Shown one piece after another: positions 1 through 11,430 of a DNA stretch of 64,000 bases (position 1 is the first letter of the stretch; every line of letters starts with the position of its first letter). The notes below the pieces were generated by a model that saw only the letters and a program-made list of their open reading frames with translations, was not told where the DNA came from and ran no database searches. The position numbers were made by a program, and so were the translations under genes. This DNA is from Stachybotrys elegans (Eukaryota; Ascomycota; Sordariomycetes; Hypocreales; Stachybotryaceae): assembly GCA_020746835.1 (NCBI GenBank), contig JAGPNK010000001.1, positions 5,766,001-5,830,000 of the forward strand, written 5' to 3'.

Positions 1-780
1 CAGTCGATTTTTACGCTCTTCAATCTGCAAATAAATCAAGTCGAAGTCCCGGCACAGGCTGGGAATGGCATGGAGATCAAAGAGCTGGAGCATAGGTCTG
101 ACTTTGTTCGCGTCAAGGCCATTCACGACTTCGGAGGCGTCTACATTGACTGGGATGTCCATGCGCTGCGTGACATCGCAATCCTGCGCAGCAGTGGCTT
201 CAATGCTGTGGCAGGGAGACAGATGGGGGATGAAATAAACAGCGGTGTTTTCATGTCGAAAAAGAACGGCAGGATGATTACACTCTGGATGAAAGGGATG
301 CATGAGGCATATACTGGCGGGTGGACTGCTCATAGCAATGGAGTCCTCACCAAAGTAGGCCAACGTCTTGTCCGAGAAGTCGGAGAGGTTCTCATCATGG
401 AACGAAATGCCTTTGCTCCAGGCAGTTGGAAAAGAGAAGACTGTGAAGATCTCTTCCAAGTTCACGCCGATGAGCCGTCCAACTTGGACAACTATGAAGC
501 GGGCAAGGCGAGGCTTTTACCTCTGCACCAAGAGCCCTCTGATGATCGATGGGATCATACCACTGATTATCCCGGTTGGGCTAGAGATTGGAGCTCAGCC
601 TATCTGCTACATGCCTTCAGTCCTGCTCGTTGGGGATACCCGATAGAAGGATTCCACAACATCACCCCACGTTATGTGCTTGAGAGGAGGAGCAATTTTG
701 CGCGAGCGGTATATCCTATTGCCCAACGCATGTTTACGGATGGACTTGTCGAGATTGATGATACCCATACTGGTTTTTAA
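1..780 (+). CDS. GT32-like glycosyltransferase, 3' part (5' end outside window)
   Basis: The frame is open from base 1, so the start lies upstream of the window; the first ATG inside is at 70. About 259 residues are visible. A block reading DFVRVKAI..FGGVYIDWDV matches the DXD-containing core of the sugar-binding glycosyltransferases (Gly_transf_sug, GT32 type), where the acidic pair binds metal and nucleotide sugar. Family knowledge suggests a Golgi or secretory enzyme that transfers a sugar to a glycan or glycolipid. The N-terminal anchor expected for this family is not visible because of truncation. The C-terminal part, rich in aromatic residues, is typical of the fungal branch. The substrate cannot be read from the sequence. 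Confidence 0.8.
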   Translation, partial: QSIFTLFNLQINQVEVPAQAGNGMEIKELEHRSDFVRVKAIHDFGGVYIDWDVHALRDIAILRSSGFNAVAGRQMGDEINSGVFMSKKNGRMITLWMKGMHEAYTGGWTAHSNGVLTKVGQRLVREVGEVLIMERNAFAPGSWKREDCEDLFQVHADEPSNLDNYEAGKARLLPLHQEPSDDRWDHTTDYPGWARDWSSAYLLHAFSPARWGYPIEGFHNITPRYVLERRSNFARAVYPIAQRMFTDGLVEIDDTHTGF

Positions 781-3152
781 TGCCATATAGTAGACTGCAT
801 TTTGATAGATGAACCTGGATAAATTTGACGCAGGATACACTGCCTCGCCTCAAACAGTTAAGCTGTCGATGCGCTATTGCGAGCATTTAAAGGCCTGGAA
901 TAGGCAGAAAACCCCCAATGGAACAAGTGGGAAATCATGGCAAGGCTTGGGCTTGTTGTCAGGCGTAGTACCTTTGAACTGGATCCCACCTCTGCCTGAT
1001 TTGTCGATGTATACAGAGGGGCCGTACGACGACGCCAAGATTTGGGGCGAAACAGATGCAAGCTGGCTCATTTGCGCACTCAAGGACATGGCTCTTCAAA
1101 GAATCCTCTCACGAGTGAGCAGTATGCCGTTTCACACCTTCTCTGCTACAGAAACCACGGCCACTCGGCGGAGGTGGCGCTTATCTTCGATGTGGTTCCA
1201 GATCGAGAGATTCGATCTATTACCCTTTCCTTATATCCGTGTTGTGACTTGAAAACAGCTAAATGAAACCATCAGCTGCCCATGGGTCTACGGCTAGCGG
1301 CCAAACTCTATACATTGCTCTTAAAATCTCCAATGCAGATGAGAAGATGTACTATACTAATACTGGCCATGAGGTTCATAGCGGCCAGGAAATGTCGGTC
1401 ATGGCGGTTAAGTTTGGAGCTGAAGGGAAAGAAATTCGTCGCTCACGGTCCCACCTTAAGCCATATCTAACCATCCCACCATGGCTAAATAGAAGGACCA
1501 GAAGACATTAGAGGCTGTCGAGAGTAAGCTGGATTACGGGGATGATGGAGTAGCGGAAGATGTGAATGCTTACTGACAAGCTAGCAGTATCAAGGCGAGG
1601 TCGGAGGTACTGAGAACCTGAGAGGATGACAAGAAGTAGATGGCGAATTCAGCGAGAATGAGAAACTGTGAGCGTTCAAAATCATGCTACTGCTGTGGAG
1701 ATGGTATTTAGCTGACAGAATCGTTACAAATTCCGAGATCCTAGCATACAATAATAAATAGAAGATGGCACACTAGTAAATGAAGACGACGGGTGAGTGA
1801 AGGTTTATTAGAGGGCTGTTCAACTTGGAAGGCATGTACGGTCATGCCAATGCATACGAGGTCGGGTGGGAAGTCATGCAAAGCGCACAGCGTGTTTGAA
1901 TATATGTACTGTGGACTTTCATCAAGATCTGGATCAGGACTACGTTAATCTTGTGTGCTGAACTAGCGCTAAAGACGGTTGCGGGCGTACAACTGTGATG
2001 AGATTATCGTTCAACCAGCACATTCCTGGTATATGTTTCCGGCAGGTGGCCCACTGTGGCGAAGTTTAGGGTGTTACTTTAAAGCTGTGGGCATCAGCTA
2101 GGCAATATCTAAGGGGACCTTGCGAAGAGCTGGAAGGTTCACATCCGGCATGAAGGTTTTCATCAACAACACGCCACCCCTTCAGCTCAAACTCAGTATG
2201 AAACAGAAAGCCATCTTAGTAGAACGCAACCGCCAATATTTTCCAGGCAAGGCAGAAACTCGTAGTCAGTGCCTGGCGGTCAAGTTGGGCCACAATGTAT
2301 CTTTACCATGGAAAGACTTTGCATGAGCAACATGGACAGACTCTTTTTGGCACATCCAACTATCATGAGCAAAGAAATTTGACCAAGTGGTCGATAATGA
2401 AATGGAACAGTGATGCCTCCCACGAAGCTAAAGCCATGGGCCTTGGCTGAAATGACAACTAAATAACCCCAACCTTTACGGAATAAGTCACCCTACATCC
2501 ATCAGAGTGCAGCGCAATCAACAAGCGGCTCCCGAAGCTTGAGATGAAAGAGCACTAGGCTCAGAATCTTCATCATGAAAAGTGTAAAATAGCTCGAGTC
2601 TAGGTATCATCTGGCTTAGAAACTATTCTAGATCGATCTGGTGATGAAGAATGGACTGTTCTGGCACGCCAAAACCACCCATGGGGTTATACTCAAGTGC
2701 TACGTCACTGCCTGCATGGGTTGGTCCCGGCATTCGGATCGAACTTATTTAATAGAAGGCCACCTCACTATTCCCCAACAGTACCATCCCGTCGGGGGAT
2801 TTACTTGAAACAAGGTTAGTAGACTTGGCCCAAGCAAGTTAAAGTGAATCCGTTTTGCAGCTGAACCGCCATTGGTAGGCCGAGGCTCCGATGGTAATCG
2901 CTAGTGGAGGAGATATCCATTTTACATGATCAGATCACCACGGTAAGGTTTTGAGGCGCAGAGGGCTGAGAAGTATTGGAGGTGTTCTCGGAAGTCGCGG
3001 AACTCCAGCTGTTGCTTTTCTGATGCCAAATAAGAAGAATGTAAGTATAAAGCGTGTTCAGAGTCGGGCTATGGATTGAGAAAGACCACCCAGACGACAA
3101 TAACCTCATTCAATATACAACGTCTAACGCACCGAATTCCTGGTTGTTCAAC
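781..3152. other. Gene-poor stretch
   Basis: No open frame here shows family motifs, consistent splice sites or a credible start. Short open frames (about 809-1252 on + and 858-1089 on -) overlap on opposite strands and have no recognisable content. A TATA-like sequence (agtataaagc, about 3044-3053) lies roughly 100 bp before the next gene. Confidence 0.5.
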
Positions 3153-3706
3153 ATGATGCTCACTGCTTGGATTTTCTTACTCTCGCATGTGACAGCCGTC
3201 GCACTGGCTGCTTGTTGCGACGCCCACTTCGACTTCACAGACGGTCAATGGATCTGCGAAGACGGCACCCCGGCTACGCCTTGCTGCGGCCTTGGCCCTT
3301 GCAATGCATTCTGTTGCGATTGCGGTTTGTTTCTCTACGCACCCATACTGCTCTTTTCTCTCACCATATTAATCAATTCATAGACTGTCGCTATGAGGCA
3401 TCTAGGAAGAGAGACTTGTCATTTTTGATGGAAAGGGCTGAAAGGATCGATAGCCTGTTCCAATCAGTTGACGCCGACAATTCCAAGGATGTGGATTTGG
3501 GAGAATATATTGCCTGGGTATCCGCTACGCTGGGCCAGTACGGACAACCAATCCCTGCAAGCCTGTGGCAAGAGTACATTGACCATTTCTACTCGTACGT
3601 ACCAGAGCTGATATGTCTACTGCATAACACTCTCACTAACTTTCCTAGGTTCGACAAAGATGGAAATGCGAAGCTGGACACAGGCGAGATCAACGCTGCG
3701 CCATGA
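3153..3706 (+). CDS. Small secreted EF-hand protein, three exons
   Basis: Exons 3153-3324, 3384-3594 and 3649-3706 join in frame to 146 residues. The introns are 59 nt (gtttgt donor) and 54 nt (gtacgt donor). Two adjacent ATGs (3153, 3156) precede a hydrophobic signal peptide of about 20 residues. Next comes a cysteine-rich stretch with several CC pairs (residues 22-60). Two calcium-loop patterns follow: DADNSKDVDLGEY and, across the last intron, DKDGNAKLDTGE, each with acids at the expected EF-hand positions. The likely role is a secreted calcium-binding protein. Exon 3 encodes only the second loop and the tail. The cysteine block before the paired EF-hands suggests disulphide bonding outside the cell. 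Partner and function are unknown. Confidence 0.75.
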
Positions 3707-4945
3707 AAAGCATGACTGGTATTAGGGATTGGCACTCTGTTGCACAAATGAACTGGAGAATTTGTATCCCACATTCTCTGGCATGGACAATCGTTTTGTG
3801 CAAGTACTGAGTCATTGCACCGTGTCCTCCAGCATGTATTTACATCCGAAAGTCCTTGGGAGGGGTGGACATTGCCATGACTCGCATTATCAGAGCGATT
3901 AGTTGTCCATGTAACGAGTATATACTTTCCATATTTCTGAAGACGGCTCAAAGTTTGATGATTTTATGGAAAAGTGAGATTTGCTTTTATTTCGCGAGTT
4001 GATGCTTGAGATTGATGAATGTAGTAGACCACACCCCAGACTGATGTTGAGCATGGGAATAAGGAAGAGAGAATGACGTAATATCAGGCAGGCAATTAAT
4101 ACATATTACCTCAAGACAAGTAAAGAAAGCCTTTCATACCATAGTTGTGCTCAGTGGTCACAGAATTTTATGTTTGGGTCATCATAGCAATACCGTTTAA
4201 ACGAGCAGATATCTGAACTGGAAGAGACCCTTTTGGGTGACAGACACAAAACATCCCCATGAATAACATCTATTAGACCTCCGATAACCACTAGTGATTT
4301 AGGAGATTGTACGGACTAGATGACAGAAGGATGGTGAATACGGCTTCATTAGAGGGGTTCAGTCTTGCTAAGAATCCTTTGAGGCGGTTGGACATTCCAC
4401 ATCAGGGCATCCGGAATTGATGCAGCGTGACAAGCTCCTCTGCTTGGACATATCTCGTACAATATATTCGCGGTGTCAGAAATTGCACGCAACGGGTCAC
4501 TCTGAGACAATCCACAGCAACTCTGAAACTAACCGCCTGAGGATCAACAGCCTGAAGTCAACATCGAGGCCTTGATGGCTTAGTCCCGTCATCGCGTCTC
4601 TGATCCTTGAACGTCACCAAGATCCTGTTCTCAAATCAATCGACGTGCAATCTTCATTTGTATTGCTCACCCACACTCAAGCAGAGGAAAATCGTCGGCA
4701 TCCGCGAGAAGATGCCAGACATCAGTCTCCATTGTCCCCTCTTTTGTGAAACGACGGGTTATGCCATATGCAGGGCTTAGAGCTGCGCTTTGGCCCACCA
4801 ATTTCCTACCTTTTTGCCTGATCAATTTTAGGGAACTTCTCCATCTCTTCATCCAACACAAGCAAGTTGCTCCCTCGCTCCGCGGATTGTTATCGCAGGA
4901 GCAGACAACCCACGAACAAGACGCACCATCGCAGAAATACCCAAA
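3707..4945. other. Intergenic, no gene seen
   Basis: I see no supported coding region, tRNA or clear repeat. Antisense open frames at 3589-3951 and 4667-5143 have no recognisable content. The second overlaps the start of the next gene and is taken as a shadow. Confidence 0.5.
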
Positions 4946-5971
4946 ATGCATCTTGACCACAAATTGCCTTGGACCACCCTGGCCTCGTGCTTTGAGCTCG
5001 TGCGCATGAACAAGAGCAAGACACCACGCTGCACGAATATCTTCCCCGCCGCAAAACCCACCAGAGAAAAGGACGTTGCCTACTTCCGCAAGAAGCTCTG
5101 CGCAGTTCTGCAAGAGTTTTCTACGACGGAGCGGCAAAAACATGAAGCAGAGGACATGGGCACTCGAGATGGAGATGTACTGTTCTCGGATGAGGTCCTT
5201 GTTTTTCTGGAGTCATTCTACAACCTGGATACCGCCTATCGACCCAATTCTTTGAGGAGCAACCCCCTGCACAAGAACCACCAGTCACTGCAATACTGGA
5301 TTAAAAGGGCCATTTATCCCGACACCAACTCACCGTCATACACAACCATGGATGGCGATCTGGCGGATGCTCTCAAGGGTCTCCTCATCATTTCCACAGT
5401 AGCGCCTGATGCAAACATTCGCAACGAAGCCTCATCTGCCATTCTGCGCCTGGCACTTGACCCGAAAGTGCCTCTCCAGCATCTCGACAGGATTGCCTGG
5501 GGCCATAGCTGTGGCGTGGATACGCTGGGGCTTAGCTCCCTGAATCCCTACATGCTCCTCAATGTGGCGGACAGGCTCCGCGAACAGGGAAGCAAGATAG
5601 GAGCGTGGGAACTGCAGTCATTTCTCTCAGCCGCGAGCGAGAGCCTGTTCGACGACGACCATCCATCGCATAAGCTACCACATGCTGCCTTCTTGGGTCG
5701 GTGCGGCGCGGACTCCGAATGGGTTCAGAACCAGAAAGACGTGGCTAAGGGCAACGTGCACCCCAGCATCGCTGGAGAACCAATCATGGATCCGTTGGTA
5801 GACCGGCGAGCCGAATGCCAGCAATATCTCTCTGTTTGTTTTGGCATGCTATATCGGTACGACATGTTGAGGAGAATTTGGTATGGTGATGCTGCCACAG
5901 ATAAAGCGTGGGAGTATGATTTTAATCTCATATTGTGGTGGTGGGGAGATATTGATAGACCCTCTCAATGA
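4946..5971 (+). CDS. Single-exon orphan protein, 341 aa
   Basis: An uninterrupted frame starts at an ATG in good context (ccaaaATGc). The protein looks soluble, with no signal peptide or membrane segment. It is mostly helical with scattered tryptophans and ends in a WWWGDIDRPS tail. No catalytic motif or named domain is recognised. Its length, even residue mix and lack of stops over more than 1 kb support it being real; an upstream exon cannot be excluded. It sits alone between gene-poor stretches, so context gives no clue to its job. Confidence 0.55.
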   Translation: MHLDHKLPWTTLASCFELVRMNKSKTPRCTNIFPAAKPTREKDVAYFRKKLCAVLQEFSTTERQKHEAEDMGTRDGDVLFSDEVLVFLESFYNLDTAYRPNSLRSNPLHKNHQSLQYWIKRAIYPDTNSPSYTTMDGDLADALKGLLIISTVAPDANIRNEASSAILRLALDPKVPLQHLDRIAWGHSCGVDTLGLSSLNPYMLLNVADRLREQGSKIGAWELQSFLSAASESLFDDDHPSHKLPHAAFLGRCGADSEWVQNQKDVAKGNVHPSIAGEPIMDPLVDRRAECQQYLSVCFGMLYRYDMLRRIWYGDAATDKAWEYDFNLILWWWGDIDRPSQ

Positions 5972-6801
5972 ACTTGCAACCCCTTCTAGTTTTAACCCCA
6001 AGAACTGAATATGACTTCCTCCTAGCATTCTTTCTCAGTAGCAAAGTGCCCTAAGTGAGGAATAGTAAGCCTTTTAATATAGACAAAAGATTGATTGACT
6101 TAGTAACAACGAAGCCGAAGCCCAAGCCGAAGCCGATGATGTTCCTGCAATCACCAACATGGCGTATAGTACTGGATGGAGGGCCCCGAATGCCATCTGT
6201 AGACCCAAATTTCATGTTTGCAACCCGAACGATCTGATATACCTGTCAAGGAGAGCCCATCAACCGATTTTAATGACATGGGACGAAGCCCTCCTCGAGG
6301 TCGCTGGTCTGTATCCCATTGGGGCACATGAACGGGAAATCCCACACAATGATAGTGTGAAAAACCAGGTTAGATGTGACTGCGGATATGGCTACCTTGT
6401 AGTCACCAACAACATTGACATGGCGAACTACCTTTGATGACCATCCTCATTTTCTCCTATACTTCATCTCAGTTAGGAGTATCAACTACTTGTGCCTTTT
6501 GGAAGCGTCGGAATCATTGCACTGCCCGGTATCAGATTTCTTAGAGATGCCTCGGCTCGATCCTTATCTACAGATGGTCAGATCCTATCGCGGCGGCAAC
6601 AGCCCATCCGCCCTGGCGTGGATATATCCCCACTGTGACACGAATGCACTACAGGTGCCTCATCCAATCACGATTGTTGTCTTTATCACATTGTCTTGGC
6701 CGCTTTTCCAATGAATCTTGGTCGCTACGTTATTTGAGTATATAAACGATCAACTGGATGTTGGTTGCTATTAGTCCACGCTTGCCAACAGCTAAAACAT
6801 A
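5972..6801. other. Intergenic with a short hexamer run and nitrilase upstream region
   Basis: It contains an imperfect run of gccgaa/gcccaa units (about 6111-6136), a copy of the dispersed repeat described separately (6291-6348), and a TATA-like gtatataaac near 6738-6747, about 55-60 bp before the nitrilase ATG. Confidence 0.5.
6291..6348 (-). repeat. Dispersed repeat, copy D (5' half, minus orientation)
   Basis: The reverse complement matches the 5' half of copy A (29846-29983) almost base for base over about 55 bp, including gtgccccaatgggataca. The 3' half is not recognisable. Any protein reading of this stretch is therefore suspect. Confidence 0.75.
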
Positions 6802-8100
6802 ATGAAAGCCGTCTTTGGATTACAGATTCTTGCCACAGTGACGGCCTTTGTTGCTGCATCCTGCCCGCCTCACGGACCAGAATCCCGGTTGCAAAGAGTG
6901 AATCGGCTCACCAAGGTGCAGCCGAGCCGTCACATTGACGACATACTGTCCGAATGGGATCTAAACAATGTCACCCTCGCTGCTGTGCGCGCTCCACCAG
7001 TCAATTGGCCTCTGCCCATCCTGAACAAGAACTGGGACGGGGTAAAATTTGACATCAACGGCACTATCGATCTCGGCGTAAGCTATGTAGAGCGCGCAGC
7101 TCAGAACGGCGCCCGGCTTGTCGCTTTCCCCGAGGTCTGGTTTCCTGGATACCCCAAGGTACGTATGCCGACTGTGATAGCGGTAGATGGAAGCTGATAC
7201 CGAATCAGGGAGTCATTAACACAGATTACCCCAACTCATGGCTGGTGAAACACGCTGCAGACTACGTCAACAATTCTCTCGTCATTGGGGATAATAACTG
7301 GAATAAGCTAGCCCAAGCCGCTGTTGACAATGAAATTTACCTTGTAAGACAGCCTTTATCTGTTCAATAGTGCTCAATGCAGGTTTAACAACGCATAGGC
7401 TGTTTCTGTCTCAGAGAGAGTCAAGAACCATCTCTACATGACCCAGCTACTGATTGCCCCGGATGGAGAGATCCTCATCTACAGACACAAAATCAGGCCA
7501 GGGGGTCGTGAACGCGATCTCTGGACGGATGGAAGGCTTGAGGACCTTGTCACTGTTGTGACGACCCCTATTGGCCGCATCGGGATGCTCTCATGCGCTG
7601 AGCATTCTTATCCTGAGGCTACCTTTATCACGCAAGCCCAGACCGAAGATATTCATATTGCCGCTTGGCCGTAAGCCTGTCCATCCGAGATTGTGTATTT
7701 TTTTGCTGACGTTGCCAGTTTGACCCCTCCATTCGGAAACTATAGCCTCGGATATGAGTCGTCCGAAGTTATCACGGCTCTGGCCTCGGTATATGCCAAC
7801 GTGGGTAATACTGCTCTTATCCTAACGAGTATTGGTTCCAGCACCATCTACCCAGGCGGAGCTTCTCCCATGTGGACAAGAAACGAAGACAGTGACCCTT
7901 ATGATGCGGTTCCCATCATCCATCGCGATGTTAATGCTACCAGCTTCCCCAAGAAGACCTACAACGCCAACAGCAAGGTTTCTTGGGGCAGCTATCAAAA
8001 CATAAACCAAGGATTCCCTGACTACATTCCAGACGATATGGGCACGTTTATTCCATGGAATGAAGTTACGGTTGAGTCTCTCTACGAAATGTCTACATAG
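6802..8100 (+). CDS. Secreted nitrilase-family hydrolase
   Basis: Exons 6802-7158, 7209-7343, 7399-7670 and 7719-8100 join in frame to 381 residues. Introns are 50, 55 and 48 nt. The carbon-nitrogen hydrolase triad is complete: Glu111 in AFPEVW, Lys195 in RHKIRP and Cys230 in GMLSCAEH. Known relatives convert nitriles or cyanide to acids, amides or ammonia. Unusually, the protein begins with a clear signal peptide (MKAVFGLQILATVTAFVAAS) and a roughly 60-residue extension before the domain; most fungal nitrilases are cytosolic. NVT, NGT and NAT sequons also fit passage through the secretory route. Its neighbours are a Zn2Cys6 regulator, an MFS transporter and a second nitrilase. Substrate type (aliphatic, aromatic or cyanide) is not readable. 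Confidence 0.88.
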
Positions 8101-8471
8101 AATTAAGCTGTCGCCGTCCCCTCGATGCTTGTCTCCCGAGTTCCGGGCTTCAACTGTTCGGAAATACAGCTTGTTTCAGATGTTTTAGATAAACTTCTTA
8201 CCTAGCGTGTGGCCGTTTACGACTTGGCCTCTTTTGAAACGGGGGACACTTTTGGCCCTTTGTGTGCTCAACACATTGTTAGAGGAAATCCAAGGCTGTA
8301 ATATGAGTTACGTCAATTAAAAGCCCCTGTTTATCAGCAAACCTTAATCAAGATCCACTAGCGGCGCTGCCCCTCTTAATGCATAGATAGCGGGCAGATG
8401 GAAGATAAATGATTGGCCCCGCGCCAGTTTCATTCCTTCCGCACCTTTGTTTCTTAGTAGCGCTGAAGAAA

Positions 8472-10613
8472 ATGACTGAGATGGCGACCCCGGATCTGCT
8501 GCAGAGAACCCCGTTGGCATGTGAAATTTGTCGTAAACGAAAGCGCAAGGTTAGTTATATGCCTCCCATCCATGCAGATATTGACATGTCTCAGTGTGAC
8601 GGGATTCAGCCAATGTGCACGTGGTGTATCCAGAAGCGTCTTGACTGTCACTACGTTTTGGACAGACCCAAAAGGTAAGAAAGTAACTCAGTGTGCGGTA
8701 ACTGATAGTCTGATGCATATGCAGGAAGAGACAAGATCATGGATATGTGAATGATCTCGAGTCGCAAGTCCAGCTGCTCAAAGAAGAAATTCGTCGCTTG
8801 CGTAACCTCCATCCGGTATTGGCAGGCTCATCTCATCTTGCTCTAGATTTCCAGGATGCTGAGCAAGATGACAGCCGGCTAGACCCAGAATCTCAAGAAG
8901 ATCCAATCTCCATTGGCCAAAATGCAGCAATCGATGACATGAGCATGCTTATGTGGCGGCTGACGGTCCAGGATGGCGGCGAAACGTCCTTCATCGGGCC
9001 ATCCAGCAACTTTTGCTTTGTTCCAGATCGATCCTCCCTGCAGAGGTCCGAGCATGGGTCTGCCACGTCGATGGATGCTTTGGTCCAGGACGATTCAAAG
9101 ATCGCCAGCAAACTCGTTGAACTTTTCGACAGGCACATAAACACTGTGCACCAGTTTGTTGATTCATCAGTGATACGAGACATAGCCAGCGGGACACGTG
9201 ATGATGGCGACTTTCTCAAATGTGCTATTCTCGCCGCCGCCTCCCTATTTTCGTCAGAGCCAGGTGACAAACGCTACGGATCGAGTATGGCTCGATTCGT
9301 CGAGAGTCAAGCACTTCAGATGTGCCGAATCTACCCAAGGCCGGAGACAGTGCAGGCTCTGTCCATCATGTGCTGGAGAGAGCTAGGGCTTAATGATGAG
9401 AATATGGCTTGGATGTATAACTGTACGACCCTCTAAGCCAGGCGAGAGAAATTACTAACCAACGCAGCTATGGCTGTCGGTCTGGCCCTCCATCTTGGCC
9501 TCCATGTCAGCTCTCTGAGAAATCTGAAGCAAAATGCGTCAACCGAGGCATCGGAACTTGTACGTCTCCGGACCTTTTGGAGTACAGTACTCATCGATAG
9601 GTACCCAAGTTCCGATGCAGGAAACATAGCAAATCACTAACAGATGCTAGGATCGCCACTTCGCTTCTAGGCAGAAATTGTATGCTGCCGTGGAAACGAG
9701 CACATGCTTCGCCAGCAGTGAATCTCTTTACAGTTAACCCCACGCTCGACGAGCTGGTCTTTGATCACCATTGTAGGCTTTGGTTTATTCATGACCAATA
9801 CATGGACCGAATGTAGGTGCACCACCTATTGAACTTAAAGATTTCCATTAACTTCCCAGATACGCTTTCGATTTTGAGCGTCTCGATGGAGCTGAGCGTC
9901 AGCACCTCCTGCTCGAGGCTCGAGAGCAGCTTCTAAGCTTCCACCGAAATCTAGACGACCGAGTTCAGTTACGCAACGCGCATAGTGAAGCTACTGTGAT
10001 AATTTTCCACATGTCATATCACATGTCGCACCTTCTTATCCACAGGCCGTATCTCAAGGAGCCATCAGGCTGTGCTACTCATCAGCTCTCACTCCGATCC
10101 ATGTTCTTCGCAGCTTCAGCCATAGCCCGCCTTGTTCGGAAGTTCGAAGCGGATCACCATAATTTTAATCTTGTTCCGCCATTTGTGGTACACAGTGTTC
10201 AGTCAGCCGCCATTGCTCTCTTGATGACTGCAACGTCGACGCAGTCCCAAGTACGCAGCCAATCCATCAATCGCCTTCGAGTCTGCATCAGAGCATTAGA
10301 AGCCATGAATACCCGCTGGCCAACTGCAAATCGCGCCATTTGCGTTCTCCGGCTTCTTGCACACCGATGGCACATCATTTCTGCACTTCCCATGCATCTA
10401 AGTTCCGTGTTGGAAACGAAACAGACAGAGTCATCGCTTCCTGAGGTAGGGATGGGCTCGAGGGAAAGTGGGCACACGGATGGCATCGATATGGACCTTA
10501 TCGGCCATTATCCTGCTGATATACATGCTGAGTTATCTGAGATTCATATGGATTCCCAAATTTGGAATGATCTTGGGTGGGATGACTTAGTGGTGTCCTA
10601 TCCAAAAACATAA
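8472..10613 (+). CDS. Zn2Cys6 transcription factor with fungal-specific regulatory domain
   Basis: Six exons (8472-8549, 8595-8674, 8725-9422, 9468-9600, 9651-9812, 9860-10613) give 634 residues. The binuclear zinc cluster is split by intron 1 and reads C-x2-C-x6-C-x6-C-x2-C-x6-C once joined. A basic linker and short coiled-coil (LESQVQLLKEEIRRL) follow, as in Gal4-type dimers. The middle (VGLALHLGLH, then a TFWSTVLIDR block) fits the fungal_trans domain. An in-frame upstream ATG exists at 8409; 8472 is preferred because it gives a short leader before the zinc cluster. It lies between the secreted nitrilase and the MFS/nitrilase pair, so local control of those genes is plausible but unproven. 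No other DNA-binding regulator is visible in the window. Confidence 0.9.
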
Positions 10614-10750
10614 TCAATTTCCAGGTATTACAATAAGGTGGGAACCCCTGATACTGTGCAAGATGTGGTAGCATTAATGATTTCGAGCCCTCTAGCAGTA
10701 AATAAATCCTTCATCACGTGCCATGGTTTCATGGAGAGGATATAATAAAG

Positions 10751-10824
10751 GGCCCTCTGACGATAGAGACGATATCAGATCAATAGATAATAATTGGTTA
10801 GAAAGTTCGATTGAGAAAAGCTTG
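10751..10824 (+). repeat. Dispersed repeat, copy B (3' half)
   Basis: About 74 bp nearly identical to the 3' half of copy A (gccctctgacgat through attgagaaaagcttg), with only a few substitutions. The 5' half is absent, as in a 5'-truncated retroposon copy. Confidence 0.75.
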
Positions 10825-10936
10825 TGACTGCGGCGATGCCGGTGTCAAAGTTTTCCAGCCACCTGTCGCAATTGGTCGGGAACTTCCGTCACGATGCTGC
10901 CGTGGCGTCAGGCGCCTGAACATACGAGAAGGCTTC

Positions 10937-11012
10937 TGCAATGTGGCTTCGGCGAGTGATGCAGTCAGGCCTGGCAACATACAATGCGGCTTTGGCGAAT
11001 GACGCAGTCAGG
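10937..11012 (+). repeat. Imperfect direct repeat pair
   Basis: A unit like caatgtggcttcggcgagtg plus atgcagtcagg occurs at about 10938-10968 and again at 10981-11012 with a few changes. The flanks (catacgagaaggctt and gtacgagacggctt) also resemble each other. It looks like a small local duplication between genes. Confidence 0.5.
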
Positions 11013-11430
11013 TAACGTACGAGACGGCTTGTTCCGGGGGGGTTGATTTGACACTATCATTTGAAGCATTGTCCTGTATTCATCAAGACGTCTCCAGAGA
11101 CGGGCATGAGCTGTTGCCGCCATAAAGATCTATCCATCTTTAGATAAGGCTCGATCCCTTGTAAGTGTAGTAATCACGAAGGAATCCCAGGCTCACTGGC
11201 CCTGGTGCAAATAAACCGCATCGACCGGCCATGTAAGTAGGGCACCGGCTGTAATAAGAACCAAATGACTATCCCTAGGGTGCTGGCAAAGGTCAGAAAT
11301 GCTGCCTCTGGTAAAGCTTTGAAGGCTAGACAAGATCAGAAATTACCGGATTAATAAAATTAAATATCTGACTAGGAGGCATTCTTCTTTTTCCTATGCC
11401 CAAACTCAGAGCAGCTACGTATCTCATCAA

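Noticed and set aside
809..1252. Plus-strand open frame of 147 codons after the glycosyltransferase
   Set aside because: No motif, overlapped by antisense frames of similar length, and unlike the neighbouring genes in composition.
4667..5143. Antisense open frame of 158 codons
   Set aside because: Overlaps the start of the longer plus-strand gene at 4946 and shows no domain.
6159..6437. Small open frame just before the secreted nitrilase
   Set aside because: Its core is repeat copy D; a similar short peptide appears at 14789-15073 only because repeat copy E lies there.
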